From the NCBI RefSeq assembly GCF_016743335.1, contig NZ_WCJE01000019.1:1-40574 (forward strand): a stretch of DNA of 40,574 nt, read 5' to 3'. Source of the DNA: Streptococcus suis. Its GTDB lineage: Bacteria > Bacillota > Bacilli > Lactobacillales > Streptococcaceae. Positions 18,004 through 26,417 of the stretch are shown here, piece by piece. The stretch's first letter is position 1. Every line of letters starts with the position of its first letter. Below the pieces are notes generated by a model. The model had not been told where the DNA came from and searched no databases. It worked only from the letters and a program-made list of their open reading frames with translations. A program made the translations under genes and the position numbers.

Positions 18004-19770
18004 ATGAAAAAGATACAACGTGAATTTCAAAAAATATATTACAACTTAGACAAGATTCTTTTGCTCTTTTTTACCCTGTTTACCTTTATGGAATTTATTT
18101 GGATACCGCTCAATTCATGGCTTTCTGAGGGACTCTTAGCTATGACAGGGCATGCCTATCTTTCACCGACGAATTTGTTGTCGGTGTTTGCTGAAAATCT
18201 GCTCGTGACAGGCTTGTTTATTCTCCTCTTTTTTGTCAACATTGCCATTGCCTATCTAGAATTAGCTCTATTGTTCACAGGGGTTTGGCAACTGTTGGAT
18301 GAAAAAGTTAAGCACCTCCCCGACTATTTACGGGATGTACGAGATAGTATGGTGGCGATTATCCGTCACAGCAGCCTACCAAAGGTTTTATTTCTACTCT
18401 TTTACTCAGTTATTCTTCTCCCATTTCTACGACGGGTATTAAATATCTATTATTTTAATAAAATCGTAGTACCCCAATTTATCGTAGATTACCTATCCAA
18501 CACAGTCTGGCTAGGAATATTGATTTTGTTCTTTCTCCTCTTGTTCTTCTGGCTCGCATCACGCTTTATGTACGCTCTGCCGAACATTTACTTTGAACAC
18601 AGGAGTGTGAAGGAGTCCATCGCTTATTCTTGGAAGAAGACCAAGGGAAGAAAACAAGTCAGCTCCTTTTTCCGTCTGATTTGGCTGGTCACTTTTCCAG
18701 TCCTCCTATTCACAGGAATAGGGATATTGCTCTATCTAGTACAGCTAGTGGCTGAACCTTATCTACCAGACACAGTTCCTTCATATTGGTTAGCAGTTGT
18801 TTGTTATGCAATCTTAAAATTAGCCTACTATGGTGTAGTTGCACTCTTTATGATGGGATTTGTAAGTCTCTTAACAGGGAAACAATTGCCAAACTACCGC
18901 CGTAAACGCCTCCGTCATCGCCTGCGATTGGCAATTTTGCTAGTATCTGGTCTGGTATTCGGTACCCAAGGAGCGCTTGCACTCTACTATCCCTTCGATA
19001 CCCTGCCAGTTACCATTTCCCATCGCGGTGTTGACAATGGCAATGCTGTCCAGAACTCTATCGAGGCCCTAGAGAAAACCTCTCAACTCAAGCCAGATTA
19101 TATTGAGATGGATGTTCAGGAGACGAAAGATGGTCAGTTTATTGTCATGCATGATACGGATTTATTGGCTTTGACGGGCAATCCCGGAGGTACACATGAC
19201 TATACTCTTGCAGAGTTGACAGGGATGACTGCATCAGAAAACGGCATGGCAGCTCCAGTTCCTTCTTTTGATGAATATCTTGAAAAAGCGGATGAGCTGG
19301 GACAGAAATTATTGGTAGAAATTAAAGTGACCAAGGCAGATTCGCCAAAATTCACCCAGAATTTCTTAAAAAAATACGGTCAACGTTTGATTGCCAAAGG
19401 ACACCAGATGCAATCATTAGACTACCGTACTATTATCGAAATAAAGCAGTATAGCAAGAAATTAGTATCCTTCTTTATTCTTCCGTTCAACTCTATCTAT
19501 CCGACGACGGTTGCTGACGGCTATACTATGGAGTATACCTCGCTTGATCAAAACTTTATGGTAAAATCTTGGATTCGTGGGAAGTCAGTTTATGCTTGGA
19601 CACCGAATGAAGAAGAGAGTATGTCCAAGATGCTGCTACTACAAGTGGACGGTATCATCACTGACAACATGACCGACCTCCAAAGTCTGATGGAGGAAAT
19701 GAAAGAGAATCGACGTTATCCAGACCTCTTTTTCCTGCAATTTCAGTCTTTGATTTATAATTTTGAATAA
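18004..19770 (+). CDS. Membrane-anchored glycerophosphodiester phosphodiesterase
   Basis: The 588-residue protein has an N-terminal membrane domain (about residues 15-330, six to eight hydrophobic segments), matching the GDPD-associated membrane domain of Firmicutes. An extracytoplasmic GDPD catalytic domain follows. Catalytic signatures are ISHRGVDNGNAVQNS near residue 340, YIEMDVQETKDG near 365, and IVMHDTDLLAL near 380. It would cleave glycerophosphodiesters to glycerol 3-phosphate, possibly from lipid or teichoic acid turnover. The Shine-Dalgarno of ATG 18004 is poor. It ends at a bidirectional terminator shared with ybaB. Confidence 0.9.
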   Translation: MKKIQREFQKIYYNLDKILLLFFTLFTFMEFIWIPLNSWLSEGLLAMTGHAYLSPTNLLSVFAENLLVTGLFILLFFVNIAIAYLELALLFTGVWQLLDEKVKHLPDYLRDVRDSMVAIIRHSSLPKVLFLLFYSVILLPFLRRVLNIYYFNKIVVPQFIVDYLSNTVWLGILILFFLLLFFWLASRFMYALPNIYFEHRSVKESIAYSWKKTKGRKQVSSFFRLIWLVTFPVLLFTGIGILLYLVQLVAEPYLPDTVPSYWLAVVCYAILKLAYYGVVALFMMGFVSLLTGKQLPNYRRKRLRHRLRLAILLVSGLVFGTQGALALYYPFDTLPVTISHRGVDNGNAVQNSIEALEKTSQLKPDYIEMDVQETKDGQFIVMHDTDLLALTGNPGGTHDYTLAELTGMTASENGMAAPVPSFDEYLEKADELGQKLLVEIKVTKADSPKFTQNFLKKYGQRLIAKGHQMQSLDYRTIIEIKQYSKKLVSFFILPFNSIYPTTVADGYTMEYTSLDQNFMVKSWIRGKSVYAWTPNEEESMSKMLLLQVDGIITDNMTDLQSLMEEMKENRRYPDLFFLQFQSLIYNFE

Positions 19771-19807
19771 AAAAACGCGAGAGGAGAATATCCAATCGCG
19801 TTTTCTT
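19771..19807. terminator. Bidirectional terminator between GDPD gene and ybaB
   Basis: AAAACGCGA and TCGCGTTTT form a 9-bp stem with A and T runs on either side. Confidence 0.8.
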
Positions 19808-20107
19808 TTAAAAAGGTAATTTACCTGCAAAGGCACCTAGTTTTTTCTGAGTTGCCTCGTCAACTTTTGTAAGTGCAGCGTTGACGGCTTGGATTGTCAT
19901 TTCTTGCAAGGTTTCAAGGTCGTCTGCATCCACAACATCAGCCTTGAAGTCGATAGAAACCAATTTCTTATCTCCAGTAAAAGTAGCAGTAACCAAGTCC
20001 TGTACAGAGCTACCAGTAAATTGAGTAGCAGCCAACTCAGCTTGGCTCTTCTCCATTTGTTTTTGAAGTTTTTGAGCTTGGCGCATCATGTTTTGCATGT
20101 TCATCAT
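19808..20107 (-). CDS. YbaB/EbfC family nucleoid-associated protein
   Basis: This 99-residue DNA-binding protein of the YbaB/EbfC family has the N-terminal helix [19 protein letters not shown], a central [19 protein letters not shown] strand region and a C-terminal [14 protein letters not shown] helix. These proteins form tweezer-like dimers that bind DNA without strong sequence specificity and act as nucleoid-associated factors. Two adjacent ATGs (20107, 20104) compete; the Shine-Dalgarno AAAGGAA is about 12 nt upstream, so the exact start is uncertain. In many bacteria the gene neighbours dnaX or recR, but not here. Confidence 0.95.
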   Translation of the reverse strand: MMNMQNMMRQAQKLQKQMEKSQAELAATQFTGSSVQDLVTATFTGDKKLVSIDFKADVVDADDLETLQEMTIQAVNAALTKVDEATQKKLGAFAGKLPF

Positions 20108-20312
20108 AAGATTTTTAAGATTCCTTTCCTATCAAGGGGTTAGACCTTGTTTGTAATTTTTCCTTGCCTTATTTTGCCTTATTGTTAAAAATTTTCAAAG
20201 GCAGAGGCGTAGTAAATATTATAACATGTTTTATGTAGATAATGCTACCTTCTTAAAATAAGTTATAGTCAGCAATATCGGATATAAATTTGACATATTA
20301 ATCTATTTTAAA

Positions 20313-20366
20313 TTGACTTTGAGGGATAAATTCGCTATAATATAAGAAAAAACTGGTTATAACCAG
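20313..20366 (+). promoter_or_regulatory. agaS promoter with TGGT-N4-ACCA operator
   Basis: TTGACT (20313-20318) and TATAAT (20336-20341) are 17 nt apart. Directly downstream is the perfect 14-bp palindrome CTGGTTATAACCAG (20353-20366). The TGGT-N4-ACCA core is that of GntR/HutC-type amino-sugar repressors such as NagR/YvoA. Position near the start point implies a repressor blocking transcription. No such regulator gene is in this window. The rest of the 275-nt gap (20108-20312) shows no other clear element. Confidence 0.7.
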
Positions 20367-20382
20367 AAATCAAGGAGGAGCT

Positions 20383-21549
20383 ATGTTCCGTTTAGCAAAA
20401 GAAGAATTAGAAAAATTGGGGGCCTATATCACAGCCACTGAGATTTACCAACAGCCAGGCTTGTGGAAAGAGGCTCATCAACTCTATCTTGACCAGCTTG
20501 AGAAGATTGAGGGTTTCTTGAAGGCTATCAAGGAAAAACATGACTTTGTTCACGTTGTTTTTACAGGCGCAGGGACTTCAGACTTTGTTGGGCAAAGTAT
20601 TGCCAACTACCTCAACCAAGTCAATGACTTGAAACACATTCGTTTTTCTGCCATAGGTACAGTAGAATTGGTTGGTCGTCCCTATGATTATTTGCAGGCA
20701 GATGTGCCAACTATTTTGGTATCCTTTGCCCGTTCAGGCAATTCACCAGAAAGTGTGGCAGCAGTTGAAGTCGCTAAGCAATTGGTTAATCAGCTTTACC
20801 AAGTTACTATTACTTGTGCGCCAGAGGGCAAATTGGCTCTGGCAGCCGAAGGGGATGCGGACAATCTCTTGCTCTTGCAACCGGCTGGATCAAACGATAA
20901 GGGCTTTGCCATGACAGGTTCTTACAGCTGTATGGCTCTGACAGCCCTCCTCGTCTTCTCGCCAGCCAGTCAAGAAGAAAAAGCTGCTTGGGTTGAGACC
21001 ATTGCCCGTCTGGGTCAAGATGTTTTGGACCGTGAAGACTACGTGCAAGACTTGATTAACCTTGATTTTGAGCGAGTGATTTACCTCGGTTCAGGTGGTT
21101 TCTATGGTCTTGCCCACGAAGCTCAGTTGAAAATTCTGGAATTGACAGCAGGCAAAATTGCGACCATGTACGAGTCACCACTCGGTTTCCGTCATGGACC
21201 AAAATCCTTCATCAATGAAAAGACCTTGATTTTCCTCTTTGCCTCAAACGATGCCTACACTCGTCAGTATGATGTGGACTTGCTTAATGAAGTTCATGGT
21301 GATGGCATAGCAGAGCGGATAGTGGCATTGTCGGCTGATAAGTTAGTTGGTACAGAAGCAGCCAATTTTGTCTTGGCAGAGGGCGGAGCAGATCTGCCAG
21401 ATGTTTTCCTAACCTTCCCTTACATCATCTTTGCCCAAACGGTATCTATTATGGCAGCCATTAAGTGCAACAACTTGCCAGATACACCATCGCCAACAGG
21501 CACCGTCAACCGTGTGGTGCAGGGTGTGATTATTCATCCACTACCATAA
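20383..21549 (+). CDS. agaS: SIS-domain sugar isomerase/deaminase AgaS
   Basis: AgaS proteins act on galactosamine 6-phosphate, giving tagatose 6-phosphate and ammonia (known for the E. coli enzyme; assumed here). The 388-residue product has two SIS domains, with sugar-phosphate contacts in VVFTGAGTSDFVGQSIANYL near residue 60, ILVSFARSGNSPESVAAVE near 115, and VIYLGSGGFYGLAHEAQLK near 225. A catalytic-type loop is YESPLGFRHGPKSF near 265. The AGGAGGAG Shine-Dalgarno is strong. It is monocistronic, lying between its own promoter and a terminator, unlike the aga/gad PTS cluster in S. pneumoniae. Confidence 0.88.
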   Translation: MFRLAKEELEKLGAYITATEIYQQPGLWKEAHQLYLDQLEKIEGFLKAIKEKHDFVHVVFTGAGTSDFVGQSIANYLNQVNDLKHIRFSAIGTVELVGRPYDYLQADVPTILVSFARSGNSPESVAAVEVAKQLVNQLYQVTITCAPEGKLALAAEGDADNLLLLQPAGSNDKGFAMTGSYSCMALTALLVFSPASQEEKAAWVETIARLGQDVLDREDYVQDLINLDFERVIYLGSGGFYGLAHEAQLKILELTAGKIATMYESPLGFRHGPKSFINEKTLIFLFASNDAYTRQYDVDLLNEVHGDGIAERIVALSADKLVGTEAANFVLAEGGADLPDVFLTFPYIIFAQTVSIMAAIKCNNLPDTPSPTGTVNRVVQGVIIHPLP

Positions 21550-21559
21550 ACAAGGTATC

Positions 21560-21590
21560 AAAAGAGCTTCCGCAAGGGGAAGCTCTTTTT
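21560..21590. terminator. Bidirectional terminator between agaS and pepX
   Basis: AAAAGAGCTTCC and GGAAGCTCTTTT form a perfect 12-bp stem followed by T. It abuts the pepX stop codon. Confidence 0.88.
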
Positions 21591-23856
21591 AATATGGTAA
21601 ATGAAGGCTAGACTGCCCCAAATCAAGAGAAATGGTCCAGTCGCTATTATCCCGAACAGTACACTCAAAGTCGGTTGTATAGAGAATCAGCTCTAAGACG
21701 TCACCTTTTTTCAGCTGATAAATAGTCGGTTGCAGTTTCCAGCTCACATCCATCCACTGGTCTGGCACCACTTCCTCAACAGTCATTAGGTCGGTGCGGT
21801 TCTGCAGGTTCATAAAGCCCTTGGTTACCAAGCGTTGTGGCATATCCACATAAGGCAACTCCAGCAGATTTTCTTGGGCATGGTAACGACCGTTGTCTAG
21901 ACTCAATCTTGCTTTAGGCGCAGGGATTGGGGCTAGGCGTTTTTTATTTCCTTTGTCTAATAGCTGAGCAGATAAGAGACCTTTGGCAATACTAGAAGCG
22001 ACACGGAGTTTCAGCGTGACTTGTCCGTTAATCAGGATATCCTCCGTTATAGGCAGTTCCATGCTGACTTGGTTGGCCTTGCCTGCATAGAGGTCTTGGT
22101 GGAAGGCTGGATATGATTTGCCGTAGCGGTCAAAATCTTCTTGGGCATACTGATTGGCAATGGTCTGGTTTCCAGTACCTAGTGGCAAGACAGTCTCGTT
22201 TTCACCGCCAAAGGTGTCCAAGGTCGTCCAAGTTTGCTCACCGCTGTTGTCCTGCCAGATAACCGTTGGCAGTTGGTAGTTGTTCTCGTAGCCCAGCAGT
22301 TTCTGACTGAGCAGGGCGTTCATAGACTCGCGGAAGTCGATAGACTGCCAGTTGTTCATATAAACGTGGGCACCGTTGTGGAAGAAGAGGTGCTTTTTGA
22401 TGTGACTTGGCAGGGCGTGGAACATATTCCAGACATGGATGGGCTTGACATTCCAGTCCTGTGAGCCGTGGGTAAAGACCACCTCGCACTTGACCTTGTC
22501 AGCGTGGAGCAGGTAGTTGCGGTCATGCCAATACTGGTTGTAGTCACCGCTGATGCGATCCAGGGCAGCTCGTTCGGCAGCCAAGCCTTTTTCGTAGGCT
22601 GCTTTATTGCGGAGGAAGTCCCCTGCTTGCAGGCTCTTGGAGTAGGTCAGGGCGGTCAAGCTATCCAAGTCCTCTCCTGGATAACCACCAGGGCTGGTCA
22701 CCAGCCCGTTTTCACGGTAGTAGTCATACCAAGAGGAAATCCCCGCTTCTGCGATGACGACTTCCAATCCGTCCACGCCAGTTGTTGCCAAGGCATTGGA
22801 CATGGTGCCGAGGTAAGACAGTCCCGTCGTCGCTACCTTACCATTGGCCCAATCGGCCTTGACCTCAATCGAGCGGGTGTGGTCTGTGTAGGCCTTGGTG
22901 CGACCGTTCAGCCAGTCAATCACCGCTTTATAGCCCTCCACCTGTTGGTAGTCGCCGGAAGTCATGTAGCCAGTCGAGCCCAGCGTGCCGACACCAGACA
23001 CATGGAGGCTGGCAAAGCCGCGAGCGAGGAAGTAGTCATTGAGGGAGTATGAAGTCATATGACCCAGTTTTTCGGTGGCAGGGCTGACAGGTAGTTCTCG
23101 CTGGTCCAAGTCTAGTTTGGTGATGCTGGTATGATTGACCTCGATGGTGCCAGCTGGTTTTTCCGCTAACTCCCCTTCCATCTTATGCAGGGCCTTATCG
23201 CTGGCTACATCATTGACTCCTTGATGATAAGGACTGTTGGTAATGACCGCAGGGATTTTTCCGTCAAAGTGAGGACGGAGAATGGATATCTTAACAATAT
23301 CTGTCTGCCCAGTCCCAGCCGTATCGACAGGTGTTTCGACATAGACCACCTCACGAATGAGGTTTTTTGTTGAAAAAGTTGCCAAAGATTTGCCGTTGAA
23401 GAAGTGGTAGCGATTGTCTTCTGGGATTAGGTCATTGCTGACCAGCTGGTCAATCAAGGTATTTCCAGACTTGGTGCGGGTATTGAGGAGTTGGTAGAGG
23501 TTGTCGATGATATCTCCATAGACAATCGGAAATTGGCTAGCCTTGCGGAATTCTTCCACATCTGTGTAGTCCACACCAGGTACAAAGCCCAGCAACTGAA
23601 AGGCGACTTGATAGAAAATCAGGTCTGTCAGCTCACGGTCAGACTGGAAGAAGGTCAGCAGGTCTGTATCCCAGTCCGCAATCATGTTGGACAGGGCAAA
23701 GTCGGTATTTGCTGTCAGGAAATGGCACTTTCTGACAAAGGTTTCTAAATTTGTCTTACTACTTGCATTAGGAATCAGTTGAAATCCTAGAGCATCAAGC
23801 TCTTGCAAGTAGACAGAGGTCTCTTTTTTTATAAAAGAAAATTGATTAAAGCGCAT
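21589..23856 (-). CDS. pepX: Xaa-Pro dipeptidyl-peptidase PepX
   Basis: PepX (S15 serine peptidase) removes Xaa-Pro dipeptides from the N-termini of proline-rich peptides in the cytoplasm. At 755 residues it is full length for streptococci. The catalytic serine is S347 in TTGLSYLGT, the aspartate D467 in [11 protein letters not shown], and the histidine H497 in HNGAHVYM. The positions match the known lactococcal triad of 348/468/498 to within one residue. The middle motif is GLSYLGT rather than the more frequent GKSYLGT. The start is 23856, with GAGGAG upstream. It is divergent from cppA. Confidence 0.97.
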   Translation of the reverse strand: MRFNQFSFIKKETSVYLQELDALGFQLIPNASSKTNLETFVRKCHFLTANTDFALSNMIADWDTDLLTFFQSDRELTDLIFYQVAFQLLGFVPGVDYTDVEEFRKASQFPIVYGDIIDNLYQLLNTRTKSGNTLIDQLVSNDLIPEDNRYHFFNGKSLATFSTKNLIREVVYVETPVDTAGTGQTDIVKISILRPHFDGKIPAVITNSPYHQGVNDVASDKALHKMEGELAEKPAGTIEVNHTSITKLDLDQRELPVSPATEKLGHMTSYSLNDYFLARGFASLHVSGVGTLGSTGYMTSGDYQQVEGYKAVIDWLNGRTKAYTDHTRSIEVKADWANGKVATTGLSYLGTMSNALATTGVDGLEVVIAEAGISSWYDYYRENGLVTSPGGYPGEDLDSLTALTYSKSLQAGDFLRNKAAYEKGLAAERAALDRISGDYNQYWHDRNYLLHADKVKCEVVFTHGSQDWNVKPIHVWNMFHALPSHIKKHLFFHNGAHVYMNNWQSIDFRESMNALLSQKLLGYENNYQLPTVIWQDNSGEQTWTTLDTFGGENETVLPLGTGNQTIANQYAQEDFDRYGKSYPAFHQDLYAGKANQVSMELPITEDILINGQVTLKLRVASSIAKGLLSAQLLDKGNKKRLAPIPAPKARLSLDNGRYHAQENLLELPYVDMPQRLVTKGFMNLQNRTDLMTVEEVVPDQWMDVSWKLQPTIYQLKKGDVLELILYTTDFECTVRDNSDWTISLDLGQSSLHLPY

Positions 23857-23895
23857 AAATTCTCCTCTTTTTTAGGATAATAGTCTATAATAGCT

Positions 23896-23924
23896 ATTAT
23901 ATCTGATAAGCTAGTGTTTGTCTA
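23896..23924 (-). promoter_or_regulatory. Predicted pepX promoter
   Basis: Read on the minus strand, TAGACA (23919-23924) and TATAAT (23896-23901) are 17 nt apart, 40 nt before the pepX start. Confidence 0.6.
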
Positions 23925-23977
23925 AAAATTATCCGTATATATAAAAATATTAATGTATAAAACGACGATACAATTAG

Positions 23978-24006
23978 TTGTAAAATGACGAAATTTTTAA
24001 TACAAT
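23978..24006 (+). promoter_or_regulatory. Predicted promoter of the cppA operon
   Basis: TTGTAA (23978-23983) and TACAAT (24001-24006) are 17 nt apart. It drives the coupled genes at 24038-26246. Confidence 0.5.
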
Positions 24007-24037
24007 ATTGTAGAATGACTGAGGAGTGAAATGTATC

Positions 24038-24772
24038 GTGTTGAGAAAAAATGATGCTATAGTCCCTGTTTTACGTATTAATAATAGGGCTATTAACCAA
24101 GGATTTTTAGAAAAAAATCTAGGAATGAGAACCAAGCTAGAAGATGGTCCTTTTGCTGATTTTGGAGATAGAACAAGTCCAGAAACGAAGCTTGTTTTGA
24201 CAGAATCTCCTGGTAATCGCACCCGTGCTGTCGAAGGGCTTAAAAAACTGAATAAAATTGTGATAAAAGTAGACAGTGCCTCTGAAATTGAAGCTTTACT
24301 GGCGCAAGGGTCACAGTATAGTAAGCTCTACCAAGGAAAAAATGGCTATGGTTTTGAAGCTCTTTCGCCAGAAGGAGACACCTTTCTTTTACATGCAGAA
24401 GCATCTGTTGATGACCTAAAAGCAATCCTTCCACCTGTTCCATTTAAGGTGCAAGATGACTTTTCTGGATTGACTGCTTTTACAGTAGAGTCTATTTGGA
24501 TTAATACCCCACAGGCTAGTATTAGCCAAGACTATTATGAGGCTATCCTACCTAAACAAGCCTTTTTGCATTTTGTTGGAGCAGAAGGTAAGGATTTATT
24601 AACTCCTGCAGAACAAGTTTGGGATTTAGAAGGCTTGCGTTTTCCCGTCGAGCAGGACTTTGATTGGACGCATTTGGAAAGCCAGTTAGAGGGTCCGTTC
24701 TTTAAAGATAAAAAAGCAAGCTTTATTCAAACGGTTGACCCAAGTGGTATTGAATTGTGGTTCGAAAAATGA
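24038..24772 (+). CDS. cppA: CppA family protein (annotated C3-degrading proteinase)
   Basis: CppA was named for degradation of complement C3 by pneumococci, but its fold is of the vicinal-oxygen-chelate/glyoxalase type and catalysis is doubtful. The product matches the two-domain CppA_N/CppA_C plan. The N-terminal part has PVLRINNRAINQGFLEKNLG and LVLTESPGNRTRAVEGLKKL near residue 60; the C-terminal part ends VDPSGIELWFEK. No ATG fits the 5' end. GTG 24038 lies 11 nt after GAGGAG and is preferred over GTG 24026 and TTG 24041. It overlaps the next gene by 4 nt (ATGA). Confidence 0.85.
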   Translation: MLRKNDAIVPVLRINNRAINQGFLEKNLGMRTKLEDGPFADFGDRTSPETKLVLTESPGNRTRAVEGLKKLNKIVIKVDSASEIEALLAQGSQYSKLYQGKNGYGFEALSPEGDTFLLHAEASVDDLKAILPPVPFKVQDDFSGLTAFTVESIWINTPQASISQDYYEAILPKQAFLHFVGAEGKDLLTPAEQVWDLEGLRFPVEQDFDWTHLESQLEGPFFKDKKASFIQTVDPSGIELWFEK

Positions 24773-25710
24773 GACAAGCGATTTTAGACAAGATTTCAGA
24801 GCAGATTGAGCAAGGAGTCTATCCTGGTGCCAGTCTGGCTCTTTTTTCTAAGGGTCAGTGGCAGGAATATTATTTAGGGACCCAGGATGGGCATACGCCA
24901 GTTGAGGCGGGTTTGACCTATGATTTGGCGTCTGTTTCCAAGGTGGTTGGTGTGGGGACTCTTGCGACTTTTCTGGTTAATAGCGGAGCTTTGGAGCTAG
25001 ATAGGACTTTGCAGTCTTATTATCCTGCTTTTGCGGATAGTCAGGTCACCATTCGGCAATTATTGACCCATACTAGTGGTATCGATCCCTTCATTCCTAA
25101 TCGGGATAGTCTGGATGCCGACCAGCTCAAGGAAGCGATTTTGAAGATTACTGTGACGGAGAAGAAGGACTTTTTCTATACAGACATTAATTTTCTCTTG
25201 CTAGGCTTTTTGCTGGAAGAACTGGGTGGAGCAAGTCTAGACCAGCTGATTAGTCGAGACGTTCTAGAGCCCTTTGGCATGTCTCAAACCTCCTTTGGAC
25301 CAGTCAGTCAGGCGGTACCGACGGTGCGTGGCGTCAAAGCGGGTGTGGTACATGACCCTAAGGCGCGTGTCCTAGGCCTCCACGCGGGAAGTGCAGGTCT
25401 CTTTTCGACCGTCAAAGATTTGGAAATCTTTTTGGAGCGCTATCTGACGGCTGACTTTGCGGCGAATTTAACGCAGGATTACGGTTTTGACGATAAGCGC
25501 AAGCGGTCGCTAGCTTGGGATAAGAAGGGGGACTGGTTGTCGCACACAGGCTATACGGGGACCTTTATCATGTATAACCGTCCCTTGCAGAAAGCTGCGA
25601 TTTTTCTCTCGAATCGTACTTTTGATAAGGATGAGCGGGCCCAGTGGAAGTTGGATAGAAACCAGGTCATGGCTCTGATACGGCAAGTTCTGGAGGAAGA
25701 GGGGAAATGA
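24769..25710 (+). CDS. Beta-lactamase-fold serine hydrolase (class C-like)
   Basis: This 313-residue cytoplasmic-looking protein of the beta-lactamase/transpeptidase-like superfamily has SxxK in LASVSKVVGVG (about residues 56-66), a YTDINFLLLG segment standing in for the Y-x-N motif, and LSHTGYTGT near the C-terminus in place of KTG. HTSGIDPF follows the first motif, as in esterase/EstB-like members. There is no signal peptide, so penicillin-binding or antibiotic hydrolysis is unlikely; esterase or peptidase activity is plausible. The start overlaps the cppA stop and the end overlaps the DUF1697 gene by 4 nt. The true substrate is unknown. Confidence 0.82.
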   Translation: MRQAILDKISEQIEQGVYPGASLALFSKGQWQEYYLGTQDGHTPVEAGLTYDLASVSKVVGVGTLATFLVNSGALELDRTLQSYYPAFADSQVTIRQLLTHTSGIDPFIPNRDSLDADQLKEAILKITVTEKKDFFYTDINFLLLGFLLEELGGASLDQLISRDVLEPFGMSQTSFGPVSQAVPTVRGVKAGVVHDPKARVLGLHAGSAGLFSTVKDLEIFLERYLTADFAANLTQDYGFDDKRKRSLAWDKKGDWLSHTGYTGTFIMYNRPLQKAAIFLSNRTFDKDERAQWKLDRNQVMALIRQVLEEEGK

Positions 25711-26246
25711 GATATGTTCTTCTGCTGAGAGGGATCAATGTCGGTGGTCGTAACAAAATCGTCATGGCTGAATTGCGTCAAGCGGTGGCAGATTTGGGCT
25801 ATGACAAGGTTGAAACCTACATTAATAGCGGTAATCTCTTCTTTGATTCAACCAAGAATAGAGGGGACATTGTTGCTGAATTTCAAACTTTTTTCACAGA
25901 AAGATACCCCTTTGTGGAGCAATTTGCTCTACTAGACGCCCAAGATTATCAAGCAGAAATCGATCAGCTTCCAACTTGGTGGCAGGAGGAAATGGCTCGT
26001 AAGGATGTCCTCTTTTACACGGATAGAAGTCAGAAGGCTCTGATTGAGGATTGGGTGAGCCAGCTGGACTTGGGAGAGGAGGTTGTTTACTTTGGGCAAA
26101 CAGCTCTCTTCTGGGGCAAGTATGATGAGCAGTCCTACTTGCAGACGGCCTATCATAAGAAACTTGCCAATCAAGTTTTTTACAAAAGCCTTACCATTCG
26201 TAACCATAAGACCTTTGCCAAACTAGCGGAGTTTTTGGGTAAGTAA
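25707..26246 (+). CDS. DUF1697 domain protein
   Basis: This 179-residue product has the DUF1697 start MRYVLLLRGINVGGRNKIV and VETYINSGNLFFDS near residue 40. Its C-terminal segment is VFYKSLTIRNHKTFAKLA. The family is widespread and uncharacterised. The ATGA overlap with the upstream serine hydrolase gene indicates translational coupling, so cppA, the hydrolase and this gene form one three-gene operon. Nothing in the sequence identifies a catalytic site or membrane segment. Confidence 0.85.
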   Translation: MRYVLLLRGINVGGRNKIVMAELRQAVADLGYDKVETYINSGNLFFDSTKNRGDIVAEFQTFFTERYPFVEQFALLDAQDYQAEIDQLPTWWQEEMARKDVLFYTDRSQKALIEDWVSQLDLGEEVVYFGQTALFWGKYDEQSYLQTAYHKKLANQVFYKSLTIRNHKTFAKLAEFLGK

Positions 26247-26292
26247 TGAAGGATCCCTGATGAGCAGGGATTTTTGTGTAGTCTCTTATACT

Positions 26293-26343
26293 ATCCTTCC
26301 GGAAATCCCCTATACATCCTTCCGAAGATTTACTATCCTTCCG
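26293..26343. repeat. Three short direct repeats ATCCTTCCG
   Basis: ATCCTTCCG occurs at 26293-26301, 26316-26324 and 26335-26343, with starts 23 and 19 nt apart. Each copy is preceded by a TA-rich dinucleotide stretch. There is no ORF here. Function is unknown. Confidence 0.5.
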
Positions 26344-26370
26344 CAACACTCAGTAGATTTTTCGACATAG

Positions 26371-26400
26371 TAAAAGGACCTGCGTTAGCAAGTCCTTTGA
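26371..26400. terminator. Terminator after pflB (bidirectional)
   Basis: AAAAGGACCTGC and GCAAGTCCTTT form an imperfect stem around GTTA. T-rich sequence follows on both strands (TTTTACT minus, GAGTTTTTT plus). Confidence 0.65.
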
Positions 26401-26417
26401 GTTTTTTATCAGCAAGA

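Noticed and set aside
22468..23052. Plus-strand 194-codon frame
   Set aside because: It is a shadow of pepX; the catalytic serine of PepX lies in the opposite strand here.
26293..26343. Possible CRISPR array
   Set aside because: The repeats are only 9 bp, with 10-14 nt gaps and no cas genes.
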